From: Thiocystis minor
GTDB taxonomy: Bacteria > Pseudomonadota > Gammaproteobacteria > Chromatiales > Chromatiaceae
NCBI RefSeq assembly: GCF_016653465.1
Contig: NZ_NHSQ01000031.1
Location: forward strand, 1 to 43,671
Length of the DNA: 43,671 nucleotides
Direction: 5' to 3'
Below the pieces are notes generated by a model. That model was not told the DNA's origin. It searched no databases and was given only the letters and a program-made list of their open reading frames with translations. A program made the position numbers and the translations under genes. Shown one piece after another: positions 31,832 through 40,805 of this stretch; the first letter of the stretch is position 1, and every line of letters starts with the position of its first letter.

Positions 31832-33172
31832 TCAAGACGCTTCCAGGGACGCGAAAAAACGGAATTGATTCCGCCCTGCCAGTTTCGCAAGATACATCGC
31901 CTGATCGGCTTTTTTGAGCACGTCTTCAGGCGTGCTGGCATCCTGCGGAGACAGCGCGATCCCGATGCTGGCGGAAATCTGAACGGTTTGATCGAGAATC
32001 GAAAACGGGCTTGCCAACGCTGTCAGGATTTTGCCGGCAATCAGTTCGATCGACTGGATGTCGATCCAGTCCTCCAAAAGAAGACAGAACTCGTCACCAG
32101 CTAAGCGCGCCACCGGATCGGACTCGCGAACACACAGGCGCAGGCGATCCGCGACGAGCCGCAATAACCGATCCCCCGTCTCGTGACCAAATCGATCATT
32201 TGCCTCTTTGAACGAATCGAGGTCGATAAACAACAGAGCGGTGCGTGACCCGCTCCGCGCCGCATGCTTCATCTGTTGTTCCAGACGATCAAGAAACAAG
32301 CGTCGATTGGGCAAGTCGGTTAACGGATCATGATTGGCGGCATGCCAGATTCGATCCTCTCGTTGCTTGCGCTCGGTCATGTTGCGAGCCATCCCCACAA
32401 CGGCTTCGACGCTGCCTTCCTGGTTCAGGACGGGCACCAGGAGGTAGTCGAAAAATTGACTCTCTCCGGACGGATTTTGATGATTGATCTCTCCACGCAA
32501 TTCTGTTTTGGCGCGGATGACGTGCTCAATTTGGTGCTGAATCTCGCTGCCACTGCGCGGATCAACGTCGATAAACTGTTTTCCAACGATCTGGTTCGGT
32601 GGCAGCGAGAAGAATTCACTCATCGCTTTGTTGACATACGCAAACCGCGCATCGAGCGCAAAGGTAAAGCAGAGATCCGGCAAAGACGACAGGATCGAGT
32701 CGAACACGCGCGCCTGCTGCTCTTTTTCAAACGTGTAACTGGTTGCGGATTGACTGATGGACTGATCGATGGCTTCGTTAAACCGAATGAGATCCCCGAT
32801 CTCCGCATCCGAGGTCGCGGTATCGAGAAGGGATTTTTGCCACCGTCGGATCACACTGGCGCGGAGTGCTCGATATTCAGCGACCGCCGCATTCAGGCTG
32901 AACCCTGACGCCAGGCGCTCCTTGCCATGCGTAATGGACGCCTTCCCTTTCGCATCGAGCAAGTCATTATGCCCCTTCGATTTTTGCTTTTCCGCCCATT
33001 CGGTCTGCGGCTCGGTGAGATCGACGGCAATCGCTTTGAGGATGTCTTTGACATGATCGCGTAACGCGATTTTGTCCATCTTCTGGTCTGGTTCAAGCAA
33101 GGATGCGGCAAACGTCTCCCACTCTTGAAGAATGGCTTCGAGATCCTGGCGGATAAACTCGGAGAGACGCAT
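31832..33172 (-). CDS. RsbRD_N-PAS-GGDEF diguanylate cyclase
   Basis: A 446-residue protein. The N-terminal helical domain (about 1-150, FIRQDLEAILQEWETFA to RRWQKSLL) resembles RsbRD N-terminal sensor domains. A PAS domain (about 160-280, SLPDLCFTFALDARFAYVN) and a GGDEF domain (about 285-440) follow; the active loop reads RLAGDEFCLLL, an AGDEF variant usually compatible with activity. NHDPLTDLPNRRLF and YLAKLAGRNQ frame the domain. It makes c-di-GMP from GTP. ATG 33172 begins two bases after the CheB stop; the open frame upstream belongs to the antisense of cheB. Paired with the HD-GYP protein it gives synthesis and breakdown in one unit. Confidence 0.92.
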   Translation of the reverse strand: MRLSEFIRQDLEAILQEWETFAASLLEPDQKMDKIALRDHVKDILKAIAVDLTEPQTEWAEKQKSKGHNDLLDAKGKASITHGKERLASGFSLNAAVAEYRALRASVIRRWQKSLLDTATSDAEIGDLIRFNEAIDQSISQSATSYTFEKEQQARVFDSILSSLPDLCFTFALDARFAYVNKAMSEFFSLPPNQIVGKQFIDVDPRSGSEIQHQIEHVIRAKTELRGEINHQNPSGESQFFDYLLVPVLNQEGSVEAVVGMARNMTERKQREDRIWHAANHDPLTDLPNRRLFLDRLEQQMKHAARSGSRTALLFIDLDSFKEANDRFGHETGDRLLRLVADRLRLCVRESDPVARLAGDEFCLLLEDWIDIQSIELIAGKILTALASPFSILDQTVQISASIGIALSPQDASTPEDVLKKADQAMYLAKLAGRNQFRFFASLEAS

Positions 33173-33174
33173 CG

Positions 33175-33789
33175 CTATGCTCCTCGTGGTGTGTGGGTGT
33201 GGGAATCGTCTGCAAGATAGACAATTTTTCGCGCGATCTCTTCTGGCGAGAGCACGAAATCGATACACCCGCTGGCGATGGCGGTCTCTGGCATGTCTGG
33301 CTGCGTGGCGGTTTCGAGCGTCTGCGCGATGGTGATTCCTCCCACGTCCTTGATCCCGCAGAGCGCCGCGGCGCCATCGCCATCGTAGCCTGAGACGATA
33401 ACGGCGATCAGCTTGCCATCCCAATACTGGGTGAGTGAATGCAGAAAAACCGTGATTACGTCAGGCCATCCCCTCGGCTTTGAGATCGGCTTGAGACGAA
33501 ACTCGTCATCGAAAATGTGCAAATCCCGCTGTGCCGGGATGATGAACACATGGTTTGGCCGAATCAGCAAGCGTTCCGTGATCAGCTCAACCGGCATCGT
33601 GGTGTAATTCGGGAGAATCTCGTGGAGACGGGTGTCGACGGTTCTCAGGTGATTCACAATGACGATTGCAGCCCCGATGTCGCTCGGCAGATGCCGGAGT
33701 AACCGGATATAGGCATCGAGACCGCCAGCCGAACCGCCCACGCACACAATCGGAAAATCGGTTTTAAAACGCTTGGCTTTCATAGGCAT
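33175..33789 (-). CDS. CheB-type protein-glutamate methylesterase domain, no receiver
   Basis: A 204-residue protein containing only the CheB catalytic domain: VCVGGSAGGLDAY (nucleophile Ser), VNHL in place of the usual HMP-type His loop, and VSGYDGDGAAAL with the acidic residue. Classical CheB has an N-terminal receiver that activates it; this one lacks it. Standalone CheB domains often sit with sensor proteins rather than chemotaxis genes, as here with GGDEF and HD-GYP genes. The substrate could be a signalling protein methylated by a CheR elsewhere (inference). ATG 33789 is used; 33783 is possible. Confidence 0.87.
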   Translation of the reverse strand: MPMKAKRFKTDFPIVCVGGSAGGLDAYIRLLRHLPSDIGAAIVIVNHLRTVDTRLHEILPNYTTMPVELITERLLIRPNHVFIIPAQRDLHIFDDEFRLKPISKPRGWPDVITVFLHSLTQYWDGKLIAVIVSGYDGDGAAALCGIKDVGGITIAQTLETATQPDMPETAIASGCIDFVLSPEEIARKIVYLADDSHTHTPRGA

Positions 33790-33833
33790 CAAAGGGCCAC
33801 TCCATCACAGCTCACAAGGCGTCCATGCCACGG

Positions 33834-34652
33834 CTAAGCGAGGAACGCCAGTAGATCCGCGTTGACCTGGTCCTTGTGGGTCGAGCAGAGCCCATGCGGC
33901 GCGCCGGGATAGATCGTCAGCGTGGAGCCCTTGACGATCTGAGAGGCAAGCAGGGCCGAGGCGCCGATTGGCACGATCTGGTCATCGTCGCCGTGGATGA
34001 ACAGGGTCGGCACATCGATCCGCTTGAGGTCGTCCGTGAAATCCGTCTCGGAGAATGCCTTGATGCAGTCGAGGACGCCGTTGAGACCGGCCTGCATCCC
34101 CTGGAGCCAGAAGGTGTCGCGTTGGCCTTGCGAGACCTTGGCGTCGGGCCGGTTGGCGCCGAAGAACGGCGTGGTGAGATCCTGGAAGAATTGCGCGCGG
34201 TCGGCGAGGACATTGGCGCGGATCTCGTCGAAGACCGCGATCGGCAGGCCGCCGGGATTGGCCGGGGTTTTCAGCATGAGCGGCGGTACCGCGCCGATCA
34301 GCACCACCTCGGCCAGACGTTGGGTGCCGTGACGGCCGATATAACGGGCGACTTCGCCGCCACCGGCGGAGAAGCCGACCAACACCGCATTCTTCAGGTC
34401 GAGCGTCTCGATCAGAACCGCGAGATCGTCGGCATAGGTGTCCATGTCATTGCCGTTCCAGGGCTGGCTCGATCGGCCATGGCCGCGACGGTCATGGGCA
34501 ATGCAGCGATAGCCATTGGCGGCCAGGAACCGCATCTGATCTTCCCAGCTATCCGCGTTGAGGGGCCAACCGTGGCTGAAGACCACGGGCGACCCGGAGC
34601 CCCAGTCCTTGTAATGGATCTGTGTGTCATCGGAGGTGGTGAACGTGGGCAT
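33834..34652 (-). CDS. alpha/beta hydrolase, chloroperoxidase/arylesterase-like
   Basis: A 272-residue alpha/beta-hydrolase fold protein. The oxyanion segment is [12 protein letters not shown], the nucleophile elbow GFSAGGGE near residue 96, the acid is in [11 protein letters not shown] and the His in [10 protein letters not shown]. The pattern [12 protein letters not shown] and overall length match cofactor-free haloperoxidases (non-heme chloroperoxidase family), which act mainly as esterases or perhydrolases. No signal peptide. ATG 34652 is chosen for the [18 protein letters not shown] start; GGAG lies nine bases upstream. Confidence 0.92.
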   Translation of the reverse strand: MPTFTTSDDTQIHYKDWGSGSPVVFSHGWPLNADSWEDQMRFLAANGYRCIAHDRRGHGRSSQPWNGNDMDTYADDLAVLIETLDLKNAVLVGFSAGGGEVARYIGRHGTQRLAEVVLIGAVPPLMLKTPANPGGLPIAVFDEIRANVLADRAQFFQDLTTPFFGANRPDAKVSQGQRDTFWLQGMQAGLNGVLDCIKAFSETDFTDDLKRIDVPTLFIHGDDDQIVPIGASALLASQIVKGSTLTIYPGAPHGLCSTHKDQVNADLLAFLA

Positions 34653-34712
34653 TTGGAGGTACTCCATTTCTGGGGATTGTCTGGTTACGCACATGTTATT
34701 CGGGCCGATTGT

Positions 34713-36059
34713 TCAGCGCTGTGCCGTCACCCGCCAAATCGCATTGCCCACATCGTCCGCCACGAGCAAGGCGCCTTGGTGGTCGAGCACGACGCCAACC
34801 GGCCGACCGAAGGCATCGCCGTCAGCACTGAGTAAACCGGTCAGTACATCGACCGGAACGCCGGATGGCTTGCCCTTCTCGAAAGGCACGAAGATCACCT
34901 TGTAGCCGCTGTGTGGCCGACGATTCCAGGAGCCATGCTGGCCGATGAACATGCCGTTGGCGAACCGCGCGGGCAGCGTGTTGCTGGCCGACGATGCCAG
35001 CCCGAGCGAGGCGGTGTGCGGTCCCAAGGCATAGTCTGGCGTGATCGCGCGGGCCACCAGTTCCGGTCGCGGCGGGGTCACACGCGCGTCGAGATGCTGG
35101 CCGAAATAGCTGTAGGGCCAGCCATAGAAGCCGCCGTCGCGCACCGATGTCAGGTAGTCGGGGACCAGATCGCTGCCGAGCTCGTCGCGCTCGTTCACCA
35201 CCGTCCACAAGGCGCCACTCGTAGGCTCCCAGGCCAGACCGTTCGGGTTACGCAGGCCGGAGGCAAAGAGACGATGCGCGCCGGTCTTGAGATCCACCGC
35301 CCAGATGGCGGCGCGCCCCGTCTCCGCCTCCATGCCGTTTTCCGCCACGTTGCTGTTGGAACCGACGGTGACGTAGAGCCGGGTTCCGTCCGGGCTCGCG
35401 ATCAGGTTCTTGGTCCAATGATGGTTGATCGCACCAGCCGGCAGATCGACCACCTTGACGCCGGGCGCCGTGATCCGCGTGTCGCCGACGGCATAGGGGA
35501 AACGCAGCACCGCGTCGGTGTTGGCGACATAGAGATCCTGGCCCACCAGTGCCATGCCAAACGGCGAGTTCAATCCGTCCAGCAGCACGGAGCGCTGGTC
35601 CGCCACGCCGTCACCATTGGTGTCGCGCAACCGGGTGATGCGGTTGGCGCTGGGCACGCTTGCGCCCGCGCGCTTCATCACCAGGCCCATCGCCCACCCC
35701 TTGATGCCCTGGCCGTCCTCGGGCCGGGGCGGGGCATTGGTCTCGGCCACCAGCACATCACCGTTGGGCAGCGCCAGCAGCCAGCGTGGGTGATCGAACC
35801 CGCTGGCGAACGCGGTCACCTGCAGATCGGCAGCCGCCAACGGTATGGTTCCAGGCGGCCAGCCCTTGGCGGGCGCGATGTTCACGGTGGGAATGAGGGG
35901 CGATTGCGGCGGGGGCAGCGTGGGCTGCGCCCCGGTGCCGGCCGCGACGGGCAGTTTGGCCATGTCGCCGCAGGCGGTGAGGGCCAGCGCCGCCACGCCA
36001 ACCCAGGGGACGTGCCATCGCCAGCGCGCGATCCCAAGCGACGCGGGGCGCTGCGCCAT
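34713..36059 (-). CDS. sorbosone-dehydrogenase-like beta-propeller lipoprotein
   Basis: A 448-residue protein with a lipoprotein signal ([11 protein letters not shown], Cys about residue 30) and a Pro-rich linker. A six-bladed PQQ-dependent sugar dehydrogenase / L-sorbosone dehydrogenase-like propeller follows ([62 protein letters not shown]). Members oxidise sugars or aldehydes in the periplasm, though many of this clade have no proven substrate. The start ATG shares its A with the stop of the DUF3309 gene (TGATG, 36061-36057), so both form an operon. Two 20-bp dyads lie upstream of the operon. Confidence 0.88.
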   Translation of the reverse strand: MAQRPASLGIARWRWHVPWVGVAALALTACGDMAKLPVAAGTGAQPTLPPPQSPLIPTVNIAPAKGWPPGTIPLAAADLQVTAFASGFDHPRWLLALPNGDVLVAETNAPPRPEDGQGIKGWAMGLVMKRAGASVPSANRITRLRDTNGDGVADQRSVLLDGLNSPFGMALVGQDLYVANTDAVLRFPYAVGDTRITAPGVKVVDLPAGAINHHWTKNLIASPDGTRLYVTVGSNSNVAENGMEAETGRAAIWAVDLKTGAHRLFASGLRNPNGLAWEPTSGALWTVVNERDELGSDLVPDYLTSVRDGGFYGWPYSYFGQHLDARVTPPRPELVARAITPDYALGPHTASLGLASSASNTLPARFANGMFIGQHGSWNRRPHSGYKVIFVPFEKGKPSGVPVDVLTGLLSADGDAFGRPVGVVLDHQGALLVADDVGNAIWRVTAQR

Positions 36060-36217
36060 CACAGCCGACCAAGCAACAGCAGCACCAGCAGGATGAGCAC
36101 CACCAGCCCGAGCCCACCAGCGGGGTAGTAGCCCCAGTTCTTGCTGTGCGGCCAGGTCGGAATGGCGCCGATCAGCATCAGGATCAGCACGATAAACAGA
36201 ATGCTACCCAGGCTCAT
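36059..36217 (-). CDS. DUF3309 family small membrane protein
   Basis: A 52-residue protein with two hydrophobic helices separated by the family signature [14 protein letters not shown] (19-32) and a [15 protein letters not shown] helix. This matches DUF3309 closely in length and sequence. Such proteins are common near stress genes and their role is unknown. GAGGAGAAG precedes ATG 36217. Confidence 0.92.
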   Translation of the reverse strand: MSLGSILFIVLILMLIGAIPTWPHSKNWGYYPAGGLGLVVLILLVLLLLGRL

Positions 36218-36306
36218 GGTCTTCTCCTCAAGGTGGTGAGTGAGTCCGTGACGGCTTGGTTTGACGGACTCGATACCTGACAAAATAGACAGTTCGCCGA
36301 GACAGT

Positions 36307-36326
36307 TCGGTGCGCTGGCGAACACA
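36307..36326 (+). promoter_or_regulatory. 20-bp dyad site 4
   Basis: TCGGTGCGCTGGCGAACACA, 90 bp upstream of the DUF3309 start, in the divergent region with the stress-protein gene. Confidence 0.5.
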
Positions 36327-36420
36327 GCGGAAAGATTTTCGCCTGCTGGGATCAGGCCGGGGAGCGGCCGACTTCAGCTTCTCATCCCGTTCGGTCGCGC
36401 ACCCAGGCCATCGCGGCCCC

Positions 36421-36440
36421 TCTGTACGCCGTCGCACGGA
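36421..36440 (+). promoter_or_regulatory. 20-bp dyad site 5
   Basis: TCTGTACGCCGTCGCACGGA, 71 bp upstream of the plus-strand stress-protein gene at 36511. Confidence 0.6.
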
Positions 36441-36510
36441 CGCGGCCGCTGTGATCGGATAGGCTCAAACTCCATCCGCCACACACGGTTCCGTCGCAGG
36501 AGTAAAGCAC

Positions 36511-37035
36511 ATGAGTGAATACCACCATCACGTCGCGGGCTTCTTTGCCCACCGCGACGACGTTGAACGCGTGTTGTCCTCCCTCGTCGAGCGAGGGCTG
36601 CCGCGGGAACGGGTGCAGATTTTTGAAACCGATGCGGTTCCGCCGCCCTCTGCGGCGCAAGAGGGCAGCGACGCCGTGCTCAAGGACGTGGTCGTCGACG
36701 GCGCCATCGGCACCGCGGTGGGCTCCGGTCTCGGCGCACTTGCGGGACTGGCGCTGGTGGCGACGAACGTGACGCTGTTCATCGCCAGCCCCTTGCTCGC
36801 ACCGCTCATGCTGCTCGGCTGGGGCGCGAGCGTCGGCGGTGTGATGGGTGCCGTGGCCGGTGCCTCGGGCGATGCCGGAAACCAGGAACGGCGGTTTGCG
36901 GACCTGATCCGCGATGCGATCGCGAGCGACCAGATCGTGCTGGTGGCGCAGACCCAGTCGGAGCAGGAGACCGTGATCGCACAGGCCGTCATCCAGGCGG
37001 CAGTCGGCGACGATCAGGAGATCAGCACGACGTGA
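36511..37035 (+). CDS. glycine-rich general-stress-protein-like membrane protein
   Basis: A 174-residue protein. It starts with a ferredoxin-like half domain (VAGFFAHRDDVERVLSSLVERGL, then RVQIFETD) as in the GSP17M/YflT stress family. A long Gly/Ala-rich membrane-active centre (about 65-125, with GxxxG-type spacing in GAIGTAVGSGLGALAGLAL) follows, and the closing strand is DQIVLVAQTQSEQET. AGGAG precedes ATG 36511. Neighbouring dyad sites suggest stress induction. Specific function unknown. Confidence 0.75.
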   Translation: MSEYHHHVAGFFAHRDDVERVLSSLVERGLPRERVQIFETDAVPPPSAAQEGSDAVLKDVVVDGAIGTAVGSGLGALAGLALVATNVTLFIASPLLAPLMLLGWGASVGGVMGAVAGASGDAGNQERRFADLIRDAIASDQIVLVAQTQSEQETVIAQAVIQAAVGDDQEISTT

Positions 37036-37159
37036 ACCGGAGCCGCCTGCCGGTCCCCGGTGGGCGGGCAGGGACATGCCGAGGAGATGGCCATGGCCCT
37101 GTTGCCCGCGTCGTGTTGCCGTGGTCAGGATGTCTGTCCGTTGCCGATGGCGCGGAGGT

Positions 37160-37418
37160 CGGACACCGCTCGCATCGTTAACGCTGACGGCGGCGATGTA
37201 CCGGCGGTCCAGCACATTGTCGACACGGACGAATCGTTCTGACTGGAGATCGGCACGGCAAGGAACTGCTCGTTCCCGCGCGTCCCGGCGTAGGCCATGA
37301 GCTTGAGATCGTCGGCCTCCGTCAGCGACTGTTCGAGGACCACGCCGCCCTGCTGGTTGTCGAGTGTGCGGCGCGTCTTGAAGTCCAGCGCGAGCGGTGA
37401 CGCCTGGCGCGGATCTTT
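37160..37418 (-). pseudogene. TonB-dependent receptor remnant
   Basis: Two pieces of an outer-membrane siderophore-type receptor lie side by side. One is a mid-protein piece (DPRQASPLALDFKTRRTLDN, VVLEQSL, LMAYAGTRGNEQFLAVP). The other, in another frame, is a near-C-terminal piece (RFVRVDNVLDRRYIAAVSVN). About half the barrel is deleted at the junction near 37240, and both ends are missing. The rest of 37036-37461 shows nothing else beyond a weak 6-bp hairpin (37046-37072) after the stress gene. Confidence 0.65.
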
Positions 37419-37461
37419 GCTTGATCATTTTCCTCGACTCCGCACCAAGACGGCGTCCGGC

Positions 37462-39489
37462 TCACCAAAGCTGGTTGATCGCCGACAGACTCGCGATGTC
37501 CTGCGCGACCCGTTCGCTGATCTGATCCTCCAAGCCTTGTCTGGCCTGCTCCGATTGGGCGGCCACCTTGTCCGCCACCTGGCCCTTGAGGTCGTCGCGC
37601 AGGCGGGCGATCTTGGTATCCGAGAGCGCACGCGCGAGGAGCCAGAGCGGAGCGCCTTCCCATTGCTCGGCCCGGCGCTTGGCCTCGCCGGTCCCGTAGC
37701 GCATCGCCAGGGCGCCGGCGATCAGGCCGATCAGTGCGCCGACCAGCAAACCGAGGGGGCCGGACATAACGAACGCGGTGCCGGCCCCGCCGCTGATGGT
37801 GGCGACCAGGACGGTCACGAGGGTCGTGGACAACGCCAGAACGACGCCCGTGATCTCGCCGTAGACATTCAGGTCCGCGAGCCGTAATCCCTCGGCCATA
37901 TCCACCGGCGTTCCCGCTTGGGTGAGACTCTGATCGACGGTGAGCCGGTGTTGCCGGTACCAGTCCTGCATCAGTTCGGTGGTGTCGGCGGCGACGCCGC
38001 TGAGCACCCGGGCGAGCTGGGTCGTGACGATGGCTTCAAGTTGCGGCCGGAAGGCGGCGGCGTCCTCCGCGATCCTGGCTTTGAGGTCGGCGACCGATCC
38101 GCCCGCTTGCCGAAAGCGGCGCAGGATGGGTTCGATCCGTTCGTCGAACAGACCGACCGCGACCAGCTCGGCGATGCGGTTCGCGGCCTCGTCCATCCGC
38201 CGCTCGATCAAGGGGGCGATGCGAGTGCCGATGAACTCCGGCAGCTCGCGGCGCAGGTCGATCTGGGTCGCCGCGAGCCGTCGCTGGAGCGCCGGGACGA
38301 TGGCGAGTCCCTGGGAGACGGTCACGTAGGGTCGGTCGCTCTGCACCAGACGTGGCGAGCGCTCGATCTGTCTCAGCTCGTCCACGACGATGTCGGCGAC
38401 GAAGGGCCAGGCGCTGCTGCCCCCGGTCAGGATGACACAGGCCAGATCCTGGAGGCGCACCTGCTCATGGGCCAGCCCCTGGCGCAGGGTCTGGCGAAAC
38501 CAATCCAGCAGGTCGAGCCCCGACGCGAAGGACTCCAGATGCGCACCGGCCTGTGGGTTCATCGCGCGCAGATACTGAGAAAAGGTCTCCGAAGGGCGGT
38601 AGTGGCGCGCGCGCGCCAGGAAGCCTTCCCAAGTCGCGTCATGGATGCGCCCATAGTCGCCCACGCTTTTGCGATAGACCGTCGTCGGGTCGAGCGCCAT
38701 GGCGAGGGAGAATTTCTCCTTGACCTCGCGGCAGCGCACCGCCTGCACGAAGAATTCGGCCCGCTCGCGACGCATCGCCGCGACGGACTCGGGATTCTGC
38801 TCGATGAACCATTGGTAGAAGAGGTCGTCGAACAGACGCCCGCCCAGGTGCATGTCGCCCCAGGAGTGCAGGATTTCGCCCCGGACGACGAGCGCGAAGT
38901 CGCAGGTTCCGCCGCCGAAATCGACCACCAGCGCGCCGTTGAGCGCCTCGGCCGGGGTGATGTCCTTGCGCTGGAGATGAAAGTAGAGCGCGCCCTTGGG
39001 CTCGTCCACCGTCTTGACGTCACCGAAGCCCGCCTCCTGGGTGATCGCGCGCAACGTCTCCCTATAGGTCTCGGACGCCTCGCTCGGAACTCCGAAGATG
39101 ACCTGGCGCTGCAAGGGCGCGATGTCCTTGTTCTGGCGTCGGGCGAGATCCAGCAGACCGATCAGAAAATCGCGCGCATCGTTGCGCGCCTCGGCGCTAC
39201 TGACCAGATCCGGTTTGAACTGGGCGTGGATGCGGTAGTCGTCATGTTCGGTGCCCGCGTCGCCAAATTCCTCCAGCGCCACATGGCCGATCAGCGGCTC
39301 CTTGCCCGCGCGGTAGAGAATGGCGGTGGCGATGCCATCGCGACCGTCGCCGAAATCCACCCCAACCGGATCTTCTTTGTCGCCTGGGCACTTGGTGACG
39401 TAGGTATTTGAGGTGCCGAAATCGATGGCCAAAACCGGTTTGGGTTCCGCCGACAGGTGCTCGGTGCTATGAACGCTGTTTTCTGACAT
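37462..39489 (-). CDS. membrane-anchored Hsp70 family protein
   Basis: A 675-residue protein. The Hsp70/actin-type ATPase fold is visible: AIDFGTSNTYVTKC at about 20-33 (phosphate 1), VVDFGGGTCDFAL near 195 (phosphate 2) and ILTGGSSAWPFV near 345 (adenosine loop). A typical DnaK substrate-binding domain is missing. Instead there is a helical region, two membrane helices (about 555-600, GVVLALSTTLVTVLVATISG and GLLVGALIGLIAGALAM) and a C-terminal amphipathic tail. This resembles the membrane-tethered Hsp70-like proteins of proteobacteria with unknown clients. ATG 39489 has GGAGAAGG upstream and overlaps the end of the partner gene by 23 bp. Confidence 0.85.
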   Translation of the reverse strand: MSENSVHSTEHLSAEPKPVLAIDFGTSNTYVTKCPGDKEDPVGVDFGDGRDGIATAILYRAGKEPLIGHVALEEFGDAGTEHDDYRIHAQFKPDLVSSAEARNDARDFLIGLLDLARRQNKDIAPLQRQVIFGVPSEASETYRETLRAITQEAGFGDVKTVDEPKGALYFHLQRKDITPAEALNGALVVDFGGGTCDFALVVRGEILHSWGDMHLGGRLFDDLFYQWFIEQNPESVAAMRRERAEFFVQAVRCREVKEKFSLAMALDPTTVYRKSVGDYGRIHDATWEGFLARARHYRPSETFSQYLRAMNPQAGAHLESFASGLDLLDWFRQTLRQGLAHEQVRLQDLACVILTGGSSAWPFVADIVVDELRQIERSPRLVQSDRPYVTVSQGLAIVPALQRRLAATQIDLRRELPEFIGTRIAPLIERRMDEAANRIAELVAVGLFDERIEPILRRFRQAGGSVADLKARIAEDAAAFRPQLEAIVTTQLARVLSGVAADTTELMQDWYRQHRLTVDQSLTQAGTPVDMAEGLRLADLNVYGEITGVVLALSTTLVTVLVATISGGAGTAFVMSGPLGLLVGALIGLIAGALAMRYGTGEAKRRAEQWEGAPLWLLARALSDTKIARLRDDLKGQVADKVAAQSEQARQGLEDQISERVAQDIASLSAINQLW

Positions 39490-40561
39490 GACCCTTCTCC
39501 AGTACGCGGCCATTCTGGATCACCGGTTCGTCCTCGACGATGACGATGTCGCCGTCCTCGATCAGACCGAACGGCCGATACTGCTGCTCCAGCTCCGGGC
39601 TCCAGCGCAGGCGCGGGCGCTCGGCGTGGTCGGACTGTGCGAAACGCGGGGGCGTCGCCACACCCTCCAGACCCATCCGGCGCACCTCCAACAGCAGCGC
39701 CTCGGCGGCGGCTGGCAGAGCCGTGGCGTCGGCGCGGTGAAGATCCTGGATCGCCCGCGCGAGATCGGCGTCCAGCATCGCATCGGTGGGGCTGGCCACC
39801 GGCCCGGCGGACAGACAGCAGAGCAGGACCGAGGAGACATCGACCCACTGGCGGATCAGATCGTGGACCGAGTCGCGATAGGCACGGGTCTCGTATTGGG
39901 CGCCGCCACGGGTGAAGGCCAACAGGGACACCACGCCCGCGTAGATCAGGATGCGTCGCAGCAGGCCGATACCGGCCAGCCGGCCCCAGAGCGCGCCGAG
40001 TCCGAGCGAGGCGGCGCCCAGCAGGTCCGCCGTCCAGGCCACGCCGAGCAGGGTCTTGAGCGTCCGCCGCAGGGTTTTGCTCTCGGTGAGCCGGCCGACC
40101 GCGTACATGGATAGCGCCGCGCCGCCGGGGCCGCCGATGAGCATCCCCAGGCCACGCACACCCAGGGTCAGGTTCAGCAATCCGCCAAGAAGCGCCATGC
40201 CGAGCAGGCTGCCGATCGCGGCGGCGATGGCCAGCCGCTGGGCGGAGAGACCGGGTCCGGAGACGGGGAGGGGAAGATTCCAGGCGGGGCCGAGACTCAG
40301 CCAGCGGCTGCGCAACGCCTCGCGGGCGCCGGCATCGGTCGGCGCCGAGGGCAGGGAATCCAGCACCGCGTCCGCGGTCAGCGCGACAAAAACCTCATCG
40401 CGGGCGCTGGCGCTGGCCCGATCCACTCGCGCCCGATCAGGGGGCTCGGTCGATCCGAGGACGGTCAGGAAGCGCTCCGTGCCCTGCTTGGTGATCCGCT
40501 CGCGCAGGTTGTGACTTCCTGCCATCCAGGCGCGGATCGACTCTTCGAGTATGACTGACAT
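39467..40561 (-). CDS. multi-helix membrane protein paired with the Hsp70
   Basis: A 364-residue protein. A soluble N-terminus (about 1-105) leads to two hydrophobic blocks (about 112-155, rich in Gly and Leu, and about 175-215) that would make four or so membrane helices. A cytoplasmic C-terminal half ends FGLIEDGDIVIVEDEPVIQNG. I do not recognise a named family. Tight overlap with the Hsp70-like gene downstream means the two are co-translated and probably form a complex; it may present clients or anchor the ATPase. GGAGGATCC precedes ATG 40561. Confidence 0.75.
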   Translation of the reverse strand: MSVILEESIRAWMAGSHNLRERITKQGTERFLTVLGSTEPPDRARVDRASASARDEVFVALTADAVLDSLPSAPTDAGAREALRSRWLSLGPAWNLPLPVSGPGLSAQRLAIAAAIGSLLGMALLGGLLNLTLGVRGLGMLIGGPGGAALSMYAVGRLTESKTLRRTLKTLLGVAWTADLLGAASLGLGALWGRLAGIGLLRRILIYAGVVSLLAFTRGGAQYETRAYRDSVHDLIRQWVDVSSVLLCCLSAGPVASPTDAMLDADLARAIQDLHRADATALPAAAEALLLEVRRMGLEGVATPPRFAQSDHAERPRLRWSPELEQQYRPFGLIEDGDIVIVEDEPVIQNGRVLEKGHVRKQRS

Positions 40562-40664
40562 AATGGATCCTCCACGCGGCAAGTTAGCATCCAACAGACA
40601 GCCTATGCCTTTGGGCCAGCCACATCAGTTCGGTTCCGCACAGAAAGGGGGTCAAGTTGCACCA

Positions 40665-40775
40665 AGTTTAAGGACTTCAGGGACGTCAATGACTGCAAAG
40701 ACAACTTGACCAATCGGTCCTTAAAAACCTTGAATTCCTTGAAGTCTTTGCGCTCCTTAAAATCTTCGTAGCCTC
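40665..40775. repeat. imperfect short repeats between the Hsp70 operon and the dioxygenase gene
   Basis: Many variants of a 9-10 bp unit like AAGGACTTC occur on one strand, with inverted forms (CAAAGAC and GTCTTTG; TTTAAGGAC and GTCCTTAAA), so the segment can fold on itself. A short open frame across it reads FKEFKVFKD, an effect of the repeats rather than a gene. Confidence 0.45.
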
Positions 40776-40805
40776 TCAAGCTAGTGCACGCCATCCCGCA
40801 AGGGC

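Noticed and set aside
40665-40775. CRISPR-like array
   Set aside because: Units are short, imperfect and contiguous, without spacers of constant length; I see no CRISPR array or cas gene in the window.
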